From NCBI RefSeq assembly GCF_002564105.1, contig NZ_PDBX01000001.1:3286001-3350000 (forward strand): a stretch of DNA of 64,000 nt, in the 5' to 3' direction. This DNA is from Collimonas sp. PA-H2. Lineage in GTDB: Bacteria > Pseudomonadota > Gammaproteobacteria > Burkholderiales > Burkholderiaceae_D. The notes beneath the pieces are model-generated. The model had not been told where the DNA came from, did not search any database, and saw only the letters and a list, made by a program, of their open reading frames with translations. Below, in pieces: positions 35,837 through 46,301 of this stretch (positions within the stretch are counted from its first letter, which is position 1; each line of letters opens with the position of its first letter). The translations under genes were made by a program, and so were the position numbers.

Positions 35837-36856
35837 ATGCACTCTCTTTCCGACTACGATTTCGACCTGCCGCCTGAACTGATCGCGCAAACGCCGCTGT
35901 CCGAGCGCAGCGCCTCGCGCCTGCTGCACCTGGATGGCGAACAATTGATAGATCGTCAATTTACCGACATTGTCGAACAGCTGAATGCCGGCGATTTGCT
36001 GGTGTTTAACGATACCCGCGTGCTCAAGGCGCGCTTCTTCGGCATCAAGGAAACCGGCGGCAAGGTCGAGGTGCTGGTTGAGCGCGTGGTGGACGACCGC
36101 ACCGTGCACGCCCAGGTACGCGCCTCGAAATCGCCGCCGGCCGGCGCCAGGATTCGCCTGGCCGATGCTTTCGACGTCACGGTGGGCGAGCGGGTCGGCG
36201 AATTCTATACGCTGCAATTTCCCGCCGATGTGTTCGAATTGATCGAGGCCCATGGCCGCTTGCCGCTGCCGCCGTATATCGAGCACGATGCCGATGCTTT
36301 CGATGAGACCCGTTATCAAACCGTCTACGCCAAACATGCGGGCGCCGTGGCTGCGCCGACCGCGGGTTTGCATTTTGACCAGGCATTGTTGGAACAATTG
36401 CGCCAGAAGGGCATAGTCTTCGCCTATGTCACGCTGCACGTAGGCGCCGGCACCTTCCAGCCGGTGCGCAGCGAAAACCTGGCGGAACACAAGATGCACA
36501 GCGAGTGGTACACCATCAGCCAGGCCACGGTGGACGCGGTGCGCGGCACCAAGGCGGCCGGCGGCAAAGTGGTCGCAGTCGGCACCACCAGCCTGCGGGC
36601 GCTGGAATCGGCGTCGCAATCCGGCGCCCTGCAGGCCGGCAGCGCCGATACCGCGTTGTTCATAACCCCGGGTTACCGCTTCAAGACTGTGGACCGCCTG
36701 ATCACGAATTTCCATTTGCCGAAATCGACTTTGCTGATGCTGGTCTCGGCTTTTGCCGGCTATGACCGCATACGTGCCGCCTATGTCCATGCCATCGCCC
36801 AGCACTATCGCTTCTTTAGCTACGGCGACGCAATGCTGCTTACTTATACCGTTTAA
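35837..36856 (+). CDS. queA: S-adenosylmethionine:tRNA ribosyltransferase-isomerase
   Basis: Adds the cyclopentenediol ring to preQ1 in tRNA to give epoxyqueuosine. The 339-residue protein begins [19 protein letters not shown] and has the family segments [39 protein letters not shown] and [20 protein letters not shown] chose the ATG at 35837; the longer frame upstream runs into the recG promoter region and encodes nothing typical. tgt starts 24 bases downstream, so the two queuosine genes are co-transcribed. Confidence 0.96.
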   Translation: MHSLSDYDFDLPPELIAQTPLSERSASRLLHLDGEQLIDRQFTDIVEQLNAGDLLVFNDTRVLKARFFGIKETGGKVEVLVERVVDDRTVHAQVRASKSPPAGARIRLADAFDVTVGERVGEFYTLQFPADVFELIEAHGRLPLPPYIEHDADAFDETRYQTVYAKHAGAVAAPTAGLHFDQALLEQLRQKGIVFAYVTLHVGAGTFQPVRSENLAEHKMHSEWYTISQATVDAVRGTKAAGGKVVAVGTTSLRALESASQSGALQAGSADTALFITPGYRFKTVDRLITNFHLPKSTLLMLVSAFAGYDRIRAAYVHAIAQHYRFFSYGDAMLLTYTV

Positions 36857-36862
36857 TTTTGA

Positions 36863-38008
<1,146 letters not shown>

Positions 38009-38183
38009 GGCGTATAAGATTTGCTTGATGGGAAGTATGTATTTTGCAACTATTTTCCGGTAAACGGCTCTAAGCCCACTGGTCCAATCTACTGGCGCTA
38101 CTATAGTGGCGGCGGGTTGGGCCGATTTTCCCGGCAATATATAGCGCCGGGGAGCGGCTGGACGGTTGCATGCCGTTACCCAA

Positions 38184-38192
38184 TGCTAGAAT
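38184..38192 (+). promoter_or_regulatory. Extended -10 element upstream of yajC
   Basis: TGCTAGAAT at 38184-38192 fits an extended -10 box, about 37 bases before the yajC start. A TTGCAT stands 15 bases upstream of the hexamer, a sub-optimal spacing. The 220-base tgt-yajC gap shows no gene. Confidence 0.4.
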
Positions 38193-38228
38193 GCTGGGCT
38201 ATTTTCAAACTATTACCTGGAGCAACTC

Positions 38229-38582
38229 GTGTCAATTATTTCTAGCGCTTACGCGCAAACTGCACCTGCGGCTACTGCTGCCACCGGCCCGCTGGGTCTG
38301 AGCGGCAACCTGACCAGCTTTTTGCCAATCATCCTGATGTTCGTGGTGCTGTACTTCCTGATGATCCGTCCGCAAATGAAGCGTCAGAAAGAACAGAAAG
38401 CAATGATGGAAGCGCTCGGCAAGGGCGATGAAGTGGTGACGGCCGGCGGCATGCTGGGCAAGATCACCAAGGTTGCCGACGGCTACATCACCCTGGAAAT
38501 CGCCAGCGGTACTGAAGTCGTGGTGCAAAAGGGTTCGGTCACTACATTGCTGCCAAAGGGCACGATCAAGACGGCACTGTAA
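38229..38582 (+). CDS. yajC: Sec translocase accessory subunit YajC
   Basis: Small single-pass membrane protein that associates with SecD and SecF. The 117-residue protein has one transmembrane helix around residues 30-47 (FLPIILMFVVLYFLMIRPQ) followed by the conserved RPQMKRQKEQKAMMEALGKGDEVVTAGG region. The start is a GTG at 38229 with TGGAG upstream; no ATG is available in frame nearby. It precedes secD by 193 bases. Confidence 0.94.
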   Translation: MSIISSAYAQTAPAATAATGPLGLSGNLTSFLPIILMFVVLYFLMIRPQMKRQKEQKAMMEALGKGDEVVTAGGMLGKITKVADGYITLEIASGTEVVVQKGSVTTLLPKGTIKTAL

Positions 38583-38775
38583 GCAGGCGCCAGACTGATG
38601 GAACGAGAGCATCCAGGCGGGTGCTCTCTTCAAATGTATAGTCCGGAATAAAAAAAGAGCCTGGCGGCGCAATGCCCAAGCGCAGTACTACAAGACATTG
38701 CACGCAGGGCATCGGCTGCATTAACCATGCAAGCAAGAGACTCCCTCTGAGACTCACACAGAACGCTGAATCAAT

Positions 38776-40641
38776 ATGAATCGCTATCCTCTCTGGAAAT
38801 ATATTCTGATCGTCATCGCGCTGCTGTTTGGCGTGCTGTACACCATACCGAATCTTTTTGGCGAATCGCCGGCGGTACAGGTAAGCAGCGGTAAATCGAC
38901 CCTCAAGGTCGACAGTTCGCTCGCCGACCGGGTGTCGCAAGTGCTGAAGCAGGGCAATTTGCCGACGGACAGCGTCACGTTTGAGAACGCCGGCGCCCAA
39001 GGCACGGTGCGCGCCCGTTTCCACGATACCGACACCCAGTTCAAGGCCAAGGCTTTGCTGGAGCAAAACCTGAATACAGATCCGACCGATCCGGTCTACG
39101 TGGTCGCCTTCAACCTGGTGCCGAACACGCCGCACTGGCTGCAAGCCATCCATGCGTTCCCGATGTACCTGGGCCTGGATTTGCGCGGCGGCGTGCACTT
39201 CCTGATGCAGGTCGACACCAAGGCGGTCATCAACAAGCGCCTGCAAGGCTTGCAAGCCAGCGCCCGCAGCGAATTGCGCGACAAGGATATCCGCTACAGC
39301 GGCATCAACCGCAATGGCGACACCATCGAAATCAGTTTCCGCGACCAGGATACGCTCGACAAGGCGCGCAATATCCTGACACCGCAGTTGACCGAAATGT
39401 CGATCCAGGTAGCGCCGCCGGTTGCCGGCAGCGATCCGATGCTGACCGCCTCGCTGAAACCGGAAGCGCTCAAGCAGATCGTCGACAACGGCGTTACGCA
39501 AAACATCACTACGCTGTCGAAGCGGGTCAATGAGCTGGGCGTGAGCGAACCGATCATCCAGCGCCAGGGCGCGGACCGCATCGTGGTGCAGATGCCTGGG
39601 GTGCAAGACGTTTCGCGCGCCAAGGACATCATCGGCCGCACCGCGACGCTGGAAGTGCGCATGGTGGACGAGTCGGTCACGCGCGGCACTGAAGCCACGG
39701 CTGCCGTTCCGTTCGGCTCCGAGCTGTTCAAGGTCGGCAAGAATGCGCCGGTAGTGCTGTACAAGGACCCGGTCCTGACCGGCGACTATATTTCCAGCGC
39801 TTCCCTCAGCTTTGACCAGAACCAGCAGCCTTCAGTCAGCATCGACCTCAACGGCGACGGCGGCCGCAAGATGCGCGATGCTACCCGCGGCAAGGTCGGC
39901 AAGGCGATGGCCATCGTGCTGTTTGAAAAAGGCAAGGGCGAAGTCCTGACCGTGGCGACGATCCAGAGCGAACTCGGTTCGCGCTTCCAGATCACTGGCA
40001 TGGGCTCGGCGGAAGCGGCCTCCGACCTGGCGCTGCTGCTGCGCGCCGGTTCGCTGGCGGCGCCGATGACCATCATCGAAGAACGCACCATCGGACCGCA
40101 ATTGGGCGCCGAGAATATCAAGAAGGGTTTTGACTCGACCATGTACGGTTTTGCGGTGATTGCCGTGTTCATGATCATCTACTACATGCTGTTCGGTTTC
40201 TTCAGCGTGCTGGCCCTGTCGGTCAACCTGCTGCTGCTGATCGCCGTGCTGTCGACCTTGCAGGCCACCCTGACCTTGCCAGGTATCGCCGCGATTGCGC
40301 TGACCCTGGGTATTGCGATCGACTCCAACGTGCTGGTGAACGAACGTATCCGCGAAGAACTGCGCAACGGCAATTCGCCGCAGGCTGCGATCTCTATCGG
40401 TTTCGACCGCGCTTGGGCCACCATCCTGGACTCCAACGTCACCACCCTGATCGCCGGTCTGGCATTGCTGATTTTCGGTTCCGGCGCGATCCGAGGCTTT
40501 GCTGTGGTGCACTGCCTGGGTATCCTGACTTCGATTTTCTCGGCGGTGTTCGTCTCGCGCGGTTTCGCCAATCTGTGGTACGGCCGCAAGAAGAAACTGA
40601 CCAGCTTGTCGATCGGCCAGATCTGGAAACCGACCGCTTAA
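38776..40641 (+). CDS. secD: Protein translocase subunit SecD
   Basis: Proton-driven RND-type membrane protein that helps pull proteins across the inner membrane. The 621-residue protein starts with a transmembrane helix (YPLWKYILIVIALLFGVLYTIPN). It has a large periplasmic region with the signature YLGLDLRGGVHFLMQVD and VVQMPGVQD. The C-terminal five-helix bundle includes GFDSTMYGFAVIAVFMIIYY and DSNVLVNERIREEL. It forms an operon with yajC and secF (108 bases apart). Confidence 0.96.
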   Translation: MNRYPLWKYILIVIALLFGVLYTIPNLFGESPAVQVSSGKSTLKVDSSLADRVSQVLKQGNLPTDSVTFENAGAQGTVRARFHDTDTQFKAKALLEQNLNTDPTDPVYVVAFNLVPNTPHWLQAIHAFPMYLGLDLRGGVHFLMQVDTKAVINKRLQGLQASARSELRDKDIRYSGINRNGDTIEISFRDQDTLDKARNILTPQLTEMSIQVAPPVAGSDPMLTASLKPEALKQIVDNGVTQNITTLSKRVNELGVSEPIIQRQGADRIVVQMPGVQDVSRAKDIIGRTATLEVRMVDESVTRGTEATAAVPFGSELFKVGKNAPVVLYKDPVLTGDYISSASLSFDQNQQPSVSIDLNGDGGRKMRDATRGKVGKAMAIVLFEKGKGEVLTVATIQSELGSRFQITGMGSAEAASDLALLLRAGSLAAPMTIIEERTIGPQLGAENIKKGFDSTMYGFAVIAVFMIIYYMLFGFFSVLALSVNLLLLIAVLSTLQATLTLPGIAAIALTLGIAIDSNVLVNERIREELRNGNSPQAAISIGFDRAWATILDSNVTTLIAGLALLIFGSGAIRGFAVVHCLGILTSIFSAVFVSRGFANLWYGRKKKLTSLSIGQIWKPTA

Positions 40642-40749
40642 GCTGCAGCCTCGAATTGGGACCGCGATAGATATTCAATAACGTTGCCGCTGCGCTTCAT
40701 CAGCGCGGCGGCACAGCAAGAACCAGTGGTGTGAACCAAAAGGAATGTG

Positions 40750-41694
40750 ATGGAACTTTTCCGTATCAAAAAAGATATTCCGTTCATGCGCCATGCATTG
40801 ATATTCAATGCAATCTCGGCGCTGACGTTTGTATTCGCCGTATTTTTCCTGTTCTCGAAAGGCTTGCATCTGTCGATCGAATTCACCGGCGGTACGGTGA
40901 TCGAGGTCGCTTATTCCAAGCCGGCCAATATCGAGAGCATCCGCAAGACGGTCGAAGGTCTCGGTTATACCGATAATCAGGTCACCAACTTCGGCACCGC
41001 GCAAGACGTCATGATCCGCTTGCCGGCCAAGAAGGGTGAAGACTCGGCTGCGCAAAGCGCCACGGTGCTGACTGCCTTGCAAAAGCAGGACGCCGACGTG
41101 ACCCTGAAGCGCACTGAGTTTGTCGGCCCGCAGGTGGGCGACGAGCTGGCGCATGACGGCTTGATGGCGCTGCTGTTCGTGGTGATCGGGATCATGATCT
41201 ACCTGGCCATCCGCTTCGAATGGAAATATGCGGTAGCGGCGATTATCGCCAACTTGCACGATGTGGTGATCATTCTCGGTTTCTTCGCCTTCTTCCAGTG
41301 GGAATTCTCGCTGACGGTACTGGCGGCGATCCTGGCGGTGCTGGGCTACTCCGTGAATGAATCGGTGGTGGTGTTCGACCGCGTGCGTGAAACCTTCCGC
41401 GACCGCCGCTTCGGCAAGCTGGCGGTGGCCGATGTCATGAACCATGCAATCACCAGCACCATTTCACGTACCATCATCACCCATGGCAGCACTGAAATCA
41501 TGGTGTTGTCGATGTTCGTGTTCGGCGGTCCGGCGCTGCACTATTTCGCACTGGCCCTGACCATCGGTATTCTGTTCGGCATCTACTCTTCAGTATTCGT
41601 GGCGGCTGCGGTGGCAATGTGGCTGGGCGTCAAGCGTGAAGACATGATCAAGCCGATCAAGGAAAAGGATGACGTCGACGGCGCGGTGGTCTAA
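40750..41694 (+). CDS. secF: Protein translocase subunit SecF
   Basis: Partner of SecD, 314 residues with six helices. It has the N-terminal signature IEFTGGTVIEVAYSKPANIE and the membrane segments RFEWKYAVAAIIANLHDVVI and SVNESVVVFDRVRE. The conserved NHAITSTISRTIITHGST lies near the end. I chose the ATG at 40750 because AAAGGA sits at the right distance; a GTG directly before it is less likely. A terminator hairpin follows at 41731. Confidence 0.95.
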   Translation: MELFRIKKDIPFMRHALIFNAISALTFVFAVFFLFSKGLHLSIEFTGGTVIEVAYSKPANIESIRKTVEGLGYTDNQVTNFGTAQDVMIRLPAKKGEDSAAQSATVLTALQKQDADVTLKRTEFVGPQVGDELAHDGLMALLFVVIGIMIYLAIRFEWKYAVAAIIANLHDVVIILGFFAFFQWEFSLTVLAAILAVLGYSVNESVVVFDRVRETFRDRRFGKLAVADVMNHAITSTISRTIITHGSTEIMVLSMFVFGGPALHYFALALTIGILFGIYSSVFVAAAVAMWLGVKREDMIKPIKEKDDVDGAVV

Positions 41695-41730
41695 GCGCCT
41701 GCAGCAATAAGAAAACCAGCCTGCGGGCTT

Positions 41731-41765
41731 AATGCCGTTCAGTTAAGACTGAACGGCATTTTTAT
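41731..41765 (+). terminator. Rho-independent terminator after secF
   Basis: Perfect 13-base stem AATGCCGTTCAGT (41731-41743) with 41748-41760, a four-base loop and a short T run. It lies 37 bases after the secF stop. Confidence 0.82.
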
Positions 41766-41775
41766 TTGCGGAACT

Positions 41776-41889
41776 CGTAGGGTGGGCACTCCGTGCCCAC
41801 GCGGACGGGCCGGGGCGCATAGCCGGGGCACGAATGTCAGGGACACGAATATCCATGATACTGCGTGGGCACGGAGTGCCCACCCTACG
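41776..41889. repeat. GTAGGGTGGGC dispersed inverted-repeat element, intact copy
   Basis: Arms of 27 bases at 41776-41802 and 41863-41889 are perfect inverted copies, each containing the mini-hairpin GGGCACTCCGTGCCC. The spacer is 60 bases and non-coding. A diverged copy lies at 611-685. The perfect arms suggest recent insertion or ongoing correction. Confidence 0.85.
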
Positions 41890-41947
41890 CCATGTCGTTC
41901 TGCCCTAACTGAACAGCATTAAGCCTGCGGGCTGGTTTTTTACAGGA

Positions 41948-41982
41948 AAAAAAATGGCTGCCGGCCTGGCAGCCATTTTTTT
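41948..41982. terminator. Terminator after purB
   Basis: Stem AAAAAAATGGCTGCC (41948-41962) with 41968-41982 and a five-base loop, A/T tracts on both sides. It lies 11 bases beyond the purB stop codon and can act in both directions. Confidence 0.88.
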
Positions 41983-41993
41983 GTTGCGGTTAC

Positions 41994-43475
<1,482 letters not shown>

Positions 43476-43552
43476 TTACCATTTGCACCGTGGTAAATAT
43501 GCCGCTTTGCGCACGGGCCTGGTTGGCAATGGACAAAGTCGCCAATGTCGAA

Positions 43553-43561
43553 TGCTATAAT
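43553..43561 (+). promoter_or_regulatory. Extended -10 promoter element for the GST gene
   Basis: TGCTATAAT at 43553-43561 is a near-consensus extended -10 box, about 30 bases before the start codon at 43591. The -35 region (TGGACA at 43530) is spaced too widely to be certain. Confidence 0.6.
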
Positions 43562-43590
43562 CAGCCAACATTTTTTACCATAAGTGACAT

Positions 43591-44199
43591 ATGAAGCTAA
43601 TCGGTTCCCTGGGTAGTCCTTTTGTTCGCAAAGTCCGCGTCGTGATGGCGGAGAAGAAGCTTGATTACGACTTTGTGCTGGAGGATGTGTGGGCGCCTGA
43701 TACCAAGATCCAGGCTTCCAACCCGCTGGGCAAGGTGCCTTGCCTGGTAATGGAAGATGGCGGCGCCATGTTTGATTCGCACGTGATCGTCGAGTATCTC
43801 GATACCTTGACGCCGGTCGGCAAGCTGATCCCGATCAACAGCCGTGAGCGTTCCGAAGTCAAATGCTGGGAAGCGCTCGCCGACGGCGTGCTGGAAGCCG
43901 GCGTGCTGATTCGCCTGGAAGGCACGCAACGGCCGGAGGAGTTGCGCAGCCAGGCTTGGGTCGACCGCCAGCAGCGCAAGATCGACGCCGGCCTGAAAGC
44001 GATGTCTGCCGGCCTGGCGGAAAAGCCGTTTTGCTCGGGTACGCATTATTCGCTGGCTGACGTGGCGGTGGGCTGCGCGCTGGGCTGGATCAGTTTCCGC
44101 TTCCCGGAAATCAATTGGCGCGAAGATTATCCGACGTTGGCCAGGCTGTTCGAGAAACTGTCCGAACGGCAGTCGTTCAAGGATACGGTTCCGCAATAA
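43591..44199 (+). CDS. Glutathione S-transferase family protein, YibF-like
   Basis: A 202-residue GST-fold protein. The N-terminal thioredoxin-like domain opens MKLIGSLGSPFVRKVRVVMAEKKLDYDF and contains the glutathione gamma-glutamyl-binding segment NPLGKVPCLVMEDGGAMFDSHVIVEYLD. The cis-Pro is in KVPCLV. The C-terminal all-helical domain includes FCSGTHYSLADVAVGCALGW. The Ser in GSPFVRK is in the usual catalytic position. The pattern resembles E. coli YibF, whose substrate is uncertain. It is transcribed alone, divergent from purB, from an extended -10 promoter. Confidence 0.9.
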   Translation: MKLIGSLGSPFVRKVRVVMAEKKLDYDFVLEDVWAPDTKIQASNPLGKVPCLVMEDGGAMFDSHVIVEYLDTLTPVGKLIPINSRERSEVKCWEALADGVLEAGVLIRLEGTQRPEELRSQAWVDRQQRKIDAGLKAMSAGLAEKPFCSGTHYSLADVAVGCALGWISFRFPEINWREDYPTLARLFEKLSERQSFKDTVPQ

Positions 44200-44349
44200 G
44201 CCGCTTGGCGCTGAGCTGGCATAACATTACAATCATTAACAATGACAACGCAGAGTTTTCCTTCCACATGCCAGGCTGCCGCTATCAGCGCAGCGGCATT
44301 GTGCCGCGTTGTCAAAGCAAAAAAACAGCAGCTCATCTGACCGGAGCGC

Positions 44350-44379
44350 GCTGTTCCGTCAGATGGGCGACGGAACAGC
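44350..44379 (+). other. Stem-loop in the leader of the dapA-like gene
   Basis: Perfect 11-base arms GCTGTTCCGTC (44350-44360) and GACGGAACAGC (44369-44379) enclose an eight-base loop. It lies in the 265-base leader before the gene at 44465. No T run follows, and I could not match it to a known riboswitch class. Nothing else is recognised in this gap. Confidence 0.5.
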
Positions 44380-44464
44380 AGGCTCTCGGTAAATTATCCC
44401 GCAGGCAAACTCCCTCGCACCTCTGAACGGACCCTAAACGGTCAATTTCTTGAGGAGTTTTGTC

Positions 44465-45316
44465 ATGTCGATTTTTACTGGTATCTGGGTGCCGCTGGTG
44501 ACGCCGTTTTGCCACGGGCAGGTGGATCACGCCGCCTTGCGCAAGCTGGTGCATCGTTACGCCGAGGCCGGCGTGAGCGGCCTGGTGGCGCTCGGCACCA
44601 CCGGCGAAGCCGCGGCGCTGGACCAGCTTGAACAGCGTGCCGTAGTCGCCACCGTCGTCGAAGCCGCCGCCGGCTTGCCCGTGGTTGTCGGCCTGGCCGG
44701 CAATCATAGCGGCCAGCTGCGTGAAAACCTGCTGCATCTCAGCGCGGCCGCCATCGCCGGCTTCCTGATCCCGGCGCCTTACTATGTGCGGCCCTCGCAG
44801 CAAGGTCTGCTCGATCATTTCAGCAGCCTTGCCGACGCCAGCCCCGTGCCGCTGGTGCTATACGACATCCCTTACCGCACCGGCGTGCAGATCGAACTGC
44901 AGACCCTGCTGACGCTGGCGGCGCATCCGCAAATCCAGGCGGTGAAAGACTGTTCCGGCTCGCCTGCCACTACCCAGGCCCTGATTGCCGATGGCCGCCT
45001 GCAAGTGCTGGCGGGCGAAGACGGCAACGTTTTCAATACCTTGTGCATGGGCGGCAGCGGCGCGATCGCGGCCTCGGCGCATGTGCAGCCGCAGCGTTTT
45101 GTCGCTTTATATCGCGCCGTCAGCGAGCAGCGCCTGCATGACGCGCGCGCCATCTTCCATGAACTGGCGCCATTGATCCGCCTGATGTTTGCCGAAGCCA
45201 GCCCGGCTCCGGTGAAGGCCCTGCTGGCGCAGCAGGGTTGGATCAGCGACGAGCTGCGGGCGCCGATGACCAGGGCGAGCCCGGCCTTGCGCGCGCAGCT
45301 GCAGCAGTTCGCGTAG
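44465..45316 (+). CDS. Dihydrodipicolinate synthase family protein (DapA-like)
   Basis: Class I lyase of the DapA/NanA superfamily, 283 residues. The Schiff-base lysine is Lys161 in QAVKDCSG, and Tyr133, Arg138 (LYDIPYRTG) and Tyr107 (APYYV) keep the E. coli DapA positions. The substrate loop is ALGTTGEAAALD. Retention of Arg138 favours an aldehyde co-substrate with a carboxylate, as in true 4-hydroxy-tetrahydrodipicolinate synthase. I chose the ATG at 44465 with GAGGAG upstream. It is isolated from other lysine genes, so it may be a second paralogue. A role in aldarate breakdown (5-keto-4-deoxyglucarate dehydratase is in this superfamily) is possible but unsupported. Confidence 0.85.
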   Translation: MSIFTGIWVPLVTPFCHGQVDHAALRKLVHRYAEAGVSGLVALGTTGEAAALDQLEQRAVVATVVEAAAGLPVVVGLAGNHSGQLRENLLHLSAAAIAGFLIPAPYYVRPSQQGLLDHFSSLADASPVPLVLYDIPYRTGVQIELQTLLTLAAHPQIQAVKDCSGSPATTQALIADGRLQVLAGEDGNVFNTLCMGGSGAIAASAHVQPQRFVALYRAVSEQRLHDARAIFHELAPLIRLMFAEASPAPVKALLAQQGWISDELRAPMTRASPALRAQLQQFA

Positions 45317-45322
45317 CGTTGA

Positions 45323-46126
45323 TTAAGCGGAAGGCCCTGCTTTTTTCGGCGCAAAGAAAGTCGACGGCGACTGTCCGAAGGTTTTCTTGAACATGGCGGA
45401 AAACGCCGACTGGCTGGCGTAGCCGAGTTCGGCCGCGACCAGCGACAGCGGCATGCCGCGCGCGATCATCGGCGCGGCATGCGCCAGCCGCACCTGCTGC
45501 CGCCATTGGCCGAAGGTCATGCCGAGGTCCTTCTCGAACAGGCGCGCCAGCGTCCTTTCCGAAGCCCCGGCCTGATCCGCCCAGGCGGCCAGCGTCAGGC
45601 CGGAGTCGGGCGCCTCGATCAAGGCCTGGCAGATGGCCTGCAAGCGTTTCTCGGTGGGCAAGGCGACCCGTATCCCCGGTGTCTTGGCCGCCACCAGCTC
45701 GTCCAGGATCAATTGTGTCAGCAGCGATTCGCGCACGCTGTCGACGTCGGCCTCGGTCAGGGCGGCGATCAGTTCGCGCAGTAGGGTCGAGACTTCCAGC
45801 ACTATGCATTCCTGGCCGGCGAACGGGTTGGCGTCGGCGTGGATGTACAAGGCGCGCAATTGCGATTTTTCTATGGTGGCGATTTCATGCTCCAGCTGCG
45901 GCGGAATCCAGATCGCCCGCAGCGGCGGCACAATCCAGGTGCTGTTGCCGACCGTGACCCGCAGCACGCCTTCCGGTGCGTAGGTGACCTGACCCCAGGG
46001 ATGGGAATGCGAAGGCAGCAACTTTGCGGCGCCCAGGTCGCGGGCGCGCAGGCGCACCGGATGGCGGGCGTCGGGCACTACATCGAGCAAGCCTATGGTG
46101 GTGTGGGTCAGAATGTTCGCAGGCAT
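45323..46126 (-). CDS. AraC-family regulator with N-terminal cupin
   Basis: A 267-residue regulator. The N-terminal cupin-like domain (SHSHPWGQVTYAPEGVLRVTVG, then PPLRAIWIPPQLEHEI) is followed by a C-terminal double helix-turn-helix (LTLAAWADQAGASERTLARLFEKDLG; FGQWRQQVRLAHA; ELGYASQSAFSAMFKKTFG). The layout resembles E. coli NimR (YeaM), which controls an adjacent exporter. It is divergent from the exporter gene at 46302, so control of that gene is likely. The effector is unknown. Confidence 0.9.
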   Translation of the reverse strand: MPANILTHTTIGLLDVVPDARHPVRLRARDLGAAKLLPSHSHPWGQVTYAPEGVLRVTVGNSTWIVPPLRAIWIPPQLEHEIATIEKSQLRALYIHADANPFAGQECIVLEVSTLLRELIAALTEADVDSVRESLLTQLILDELVAAKTPGIRVALPTEKRLQAICQALIEAPDSGLTLAAWADQAGASERTLARLFEKDLGMTFGQWRQQVRLAHAAPMIARGMPLSLVAAELGYASQSAFSAMFKKTFGQSPSTFFAPKKAGPSA

Positions 46127-46194
46127 GGAGATAGATGAAGTTGGCGGAAATGCGACAAATTATGTCTTCCTATCTTAAAACAGTCTTCCGTTTT

Positions 46195-46224
46195 TTGCTT
46201 ACACTTCAGTCTTGCGAATGATAA
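46195..46224 (+). promoter_or_regulatory. Possible promoter of the exporter gene
   Basis: TTGCTT (46195-46200), an 18-base spacer and TGATAA (46219-46224) stand in the 175-base divergent gap between the AraC regulator and the exporter. Recognition is by eye and weak. Confidence 0.35.
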
Positions 46225-46301
46225 GCAGTAGTCCGGCTGCAGCCTGGCCGTTTTGTTGTTCTTTTTGTTTGCGCTTCTTCCCAACTATTCAGTTCATCGC
46301 C

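Larger units (their letters stand above)
41711..41940. repeat. Outer inverted repeat enclosing the secF terminator and a dispersed element
   Basis: The 35 bases at 41711-41745 and 41906-41940 are inverted copies matching at 31 of 35 positions. They enclose the secF terminator hairpin and the complete GTAGGGTGGGC element. The right arm repeats the left half of the terminator, TAACTGAACAGCATT. Confidence 0.75.

Noticed and set aside
44200..44464. A lysine riboswitch before the dapA-like gene
   Set aside because: The leader contains a stem-loop, but no sequence resembling the conserved lysine riboswitch core could be found.
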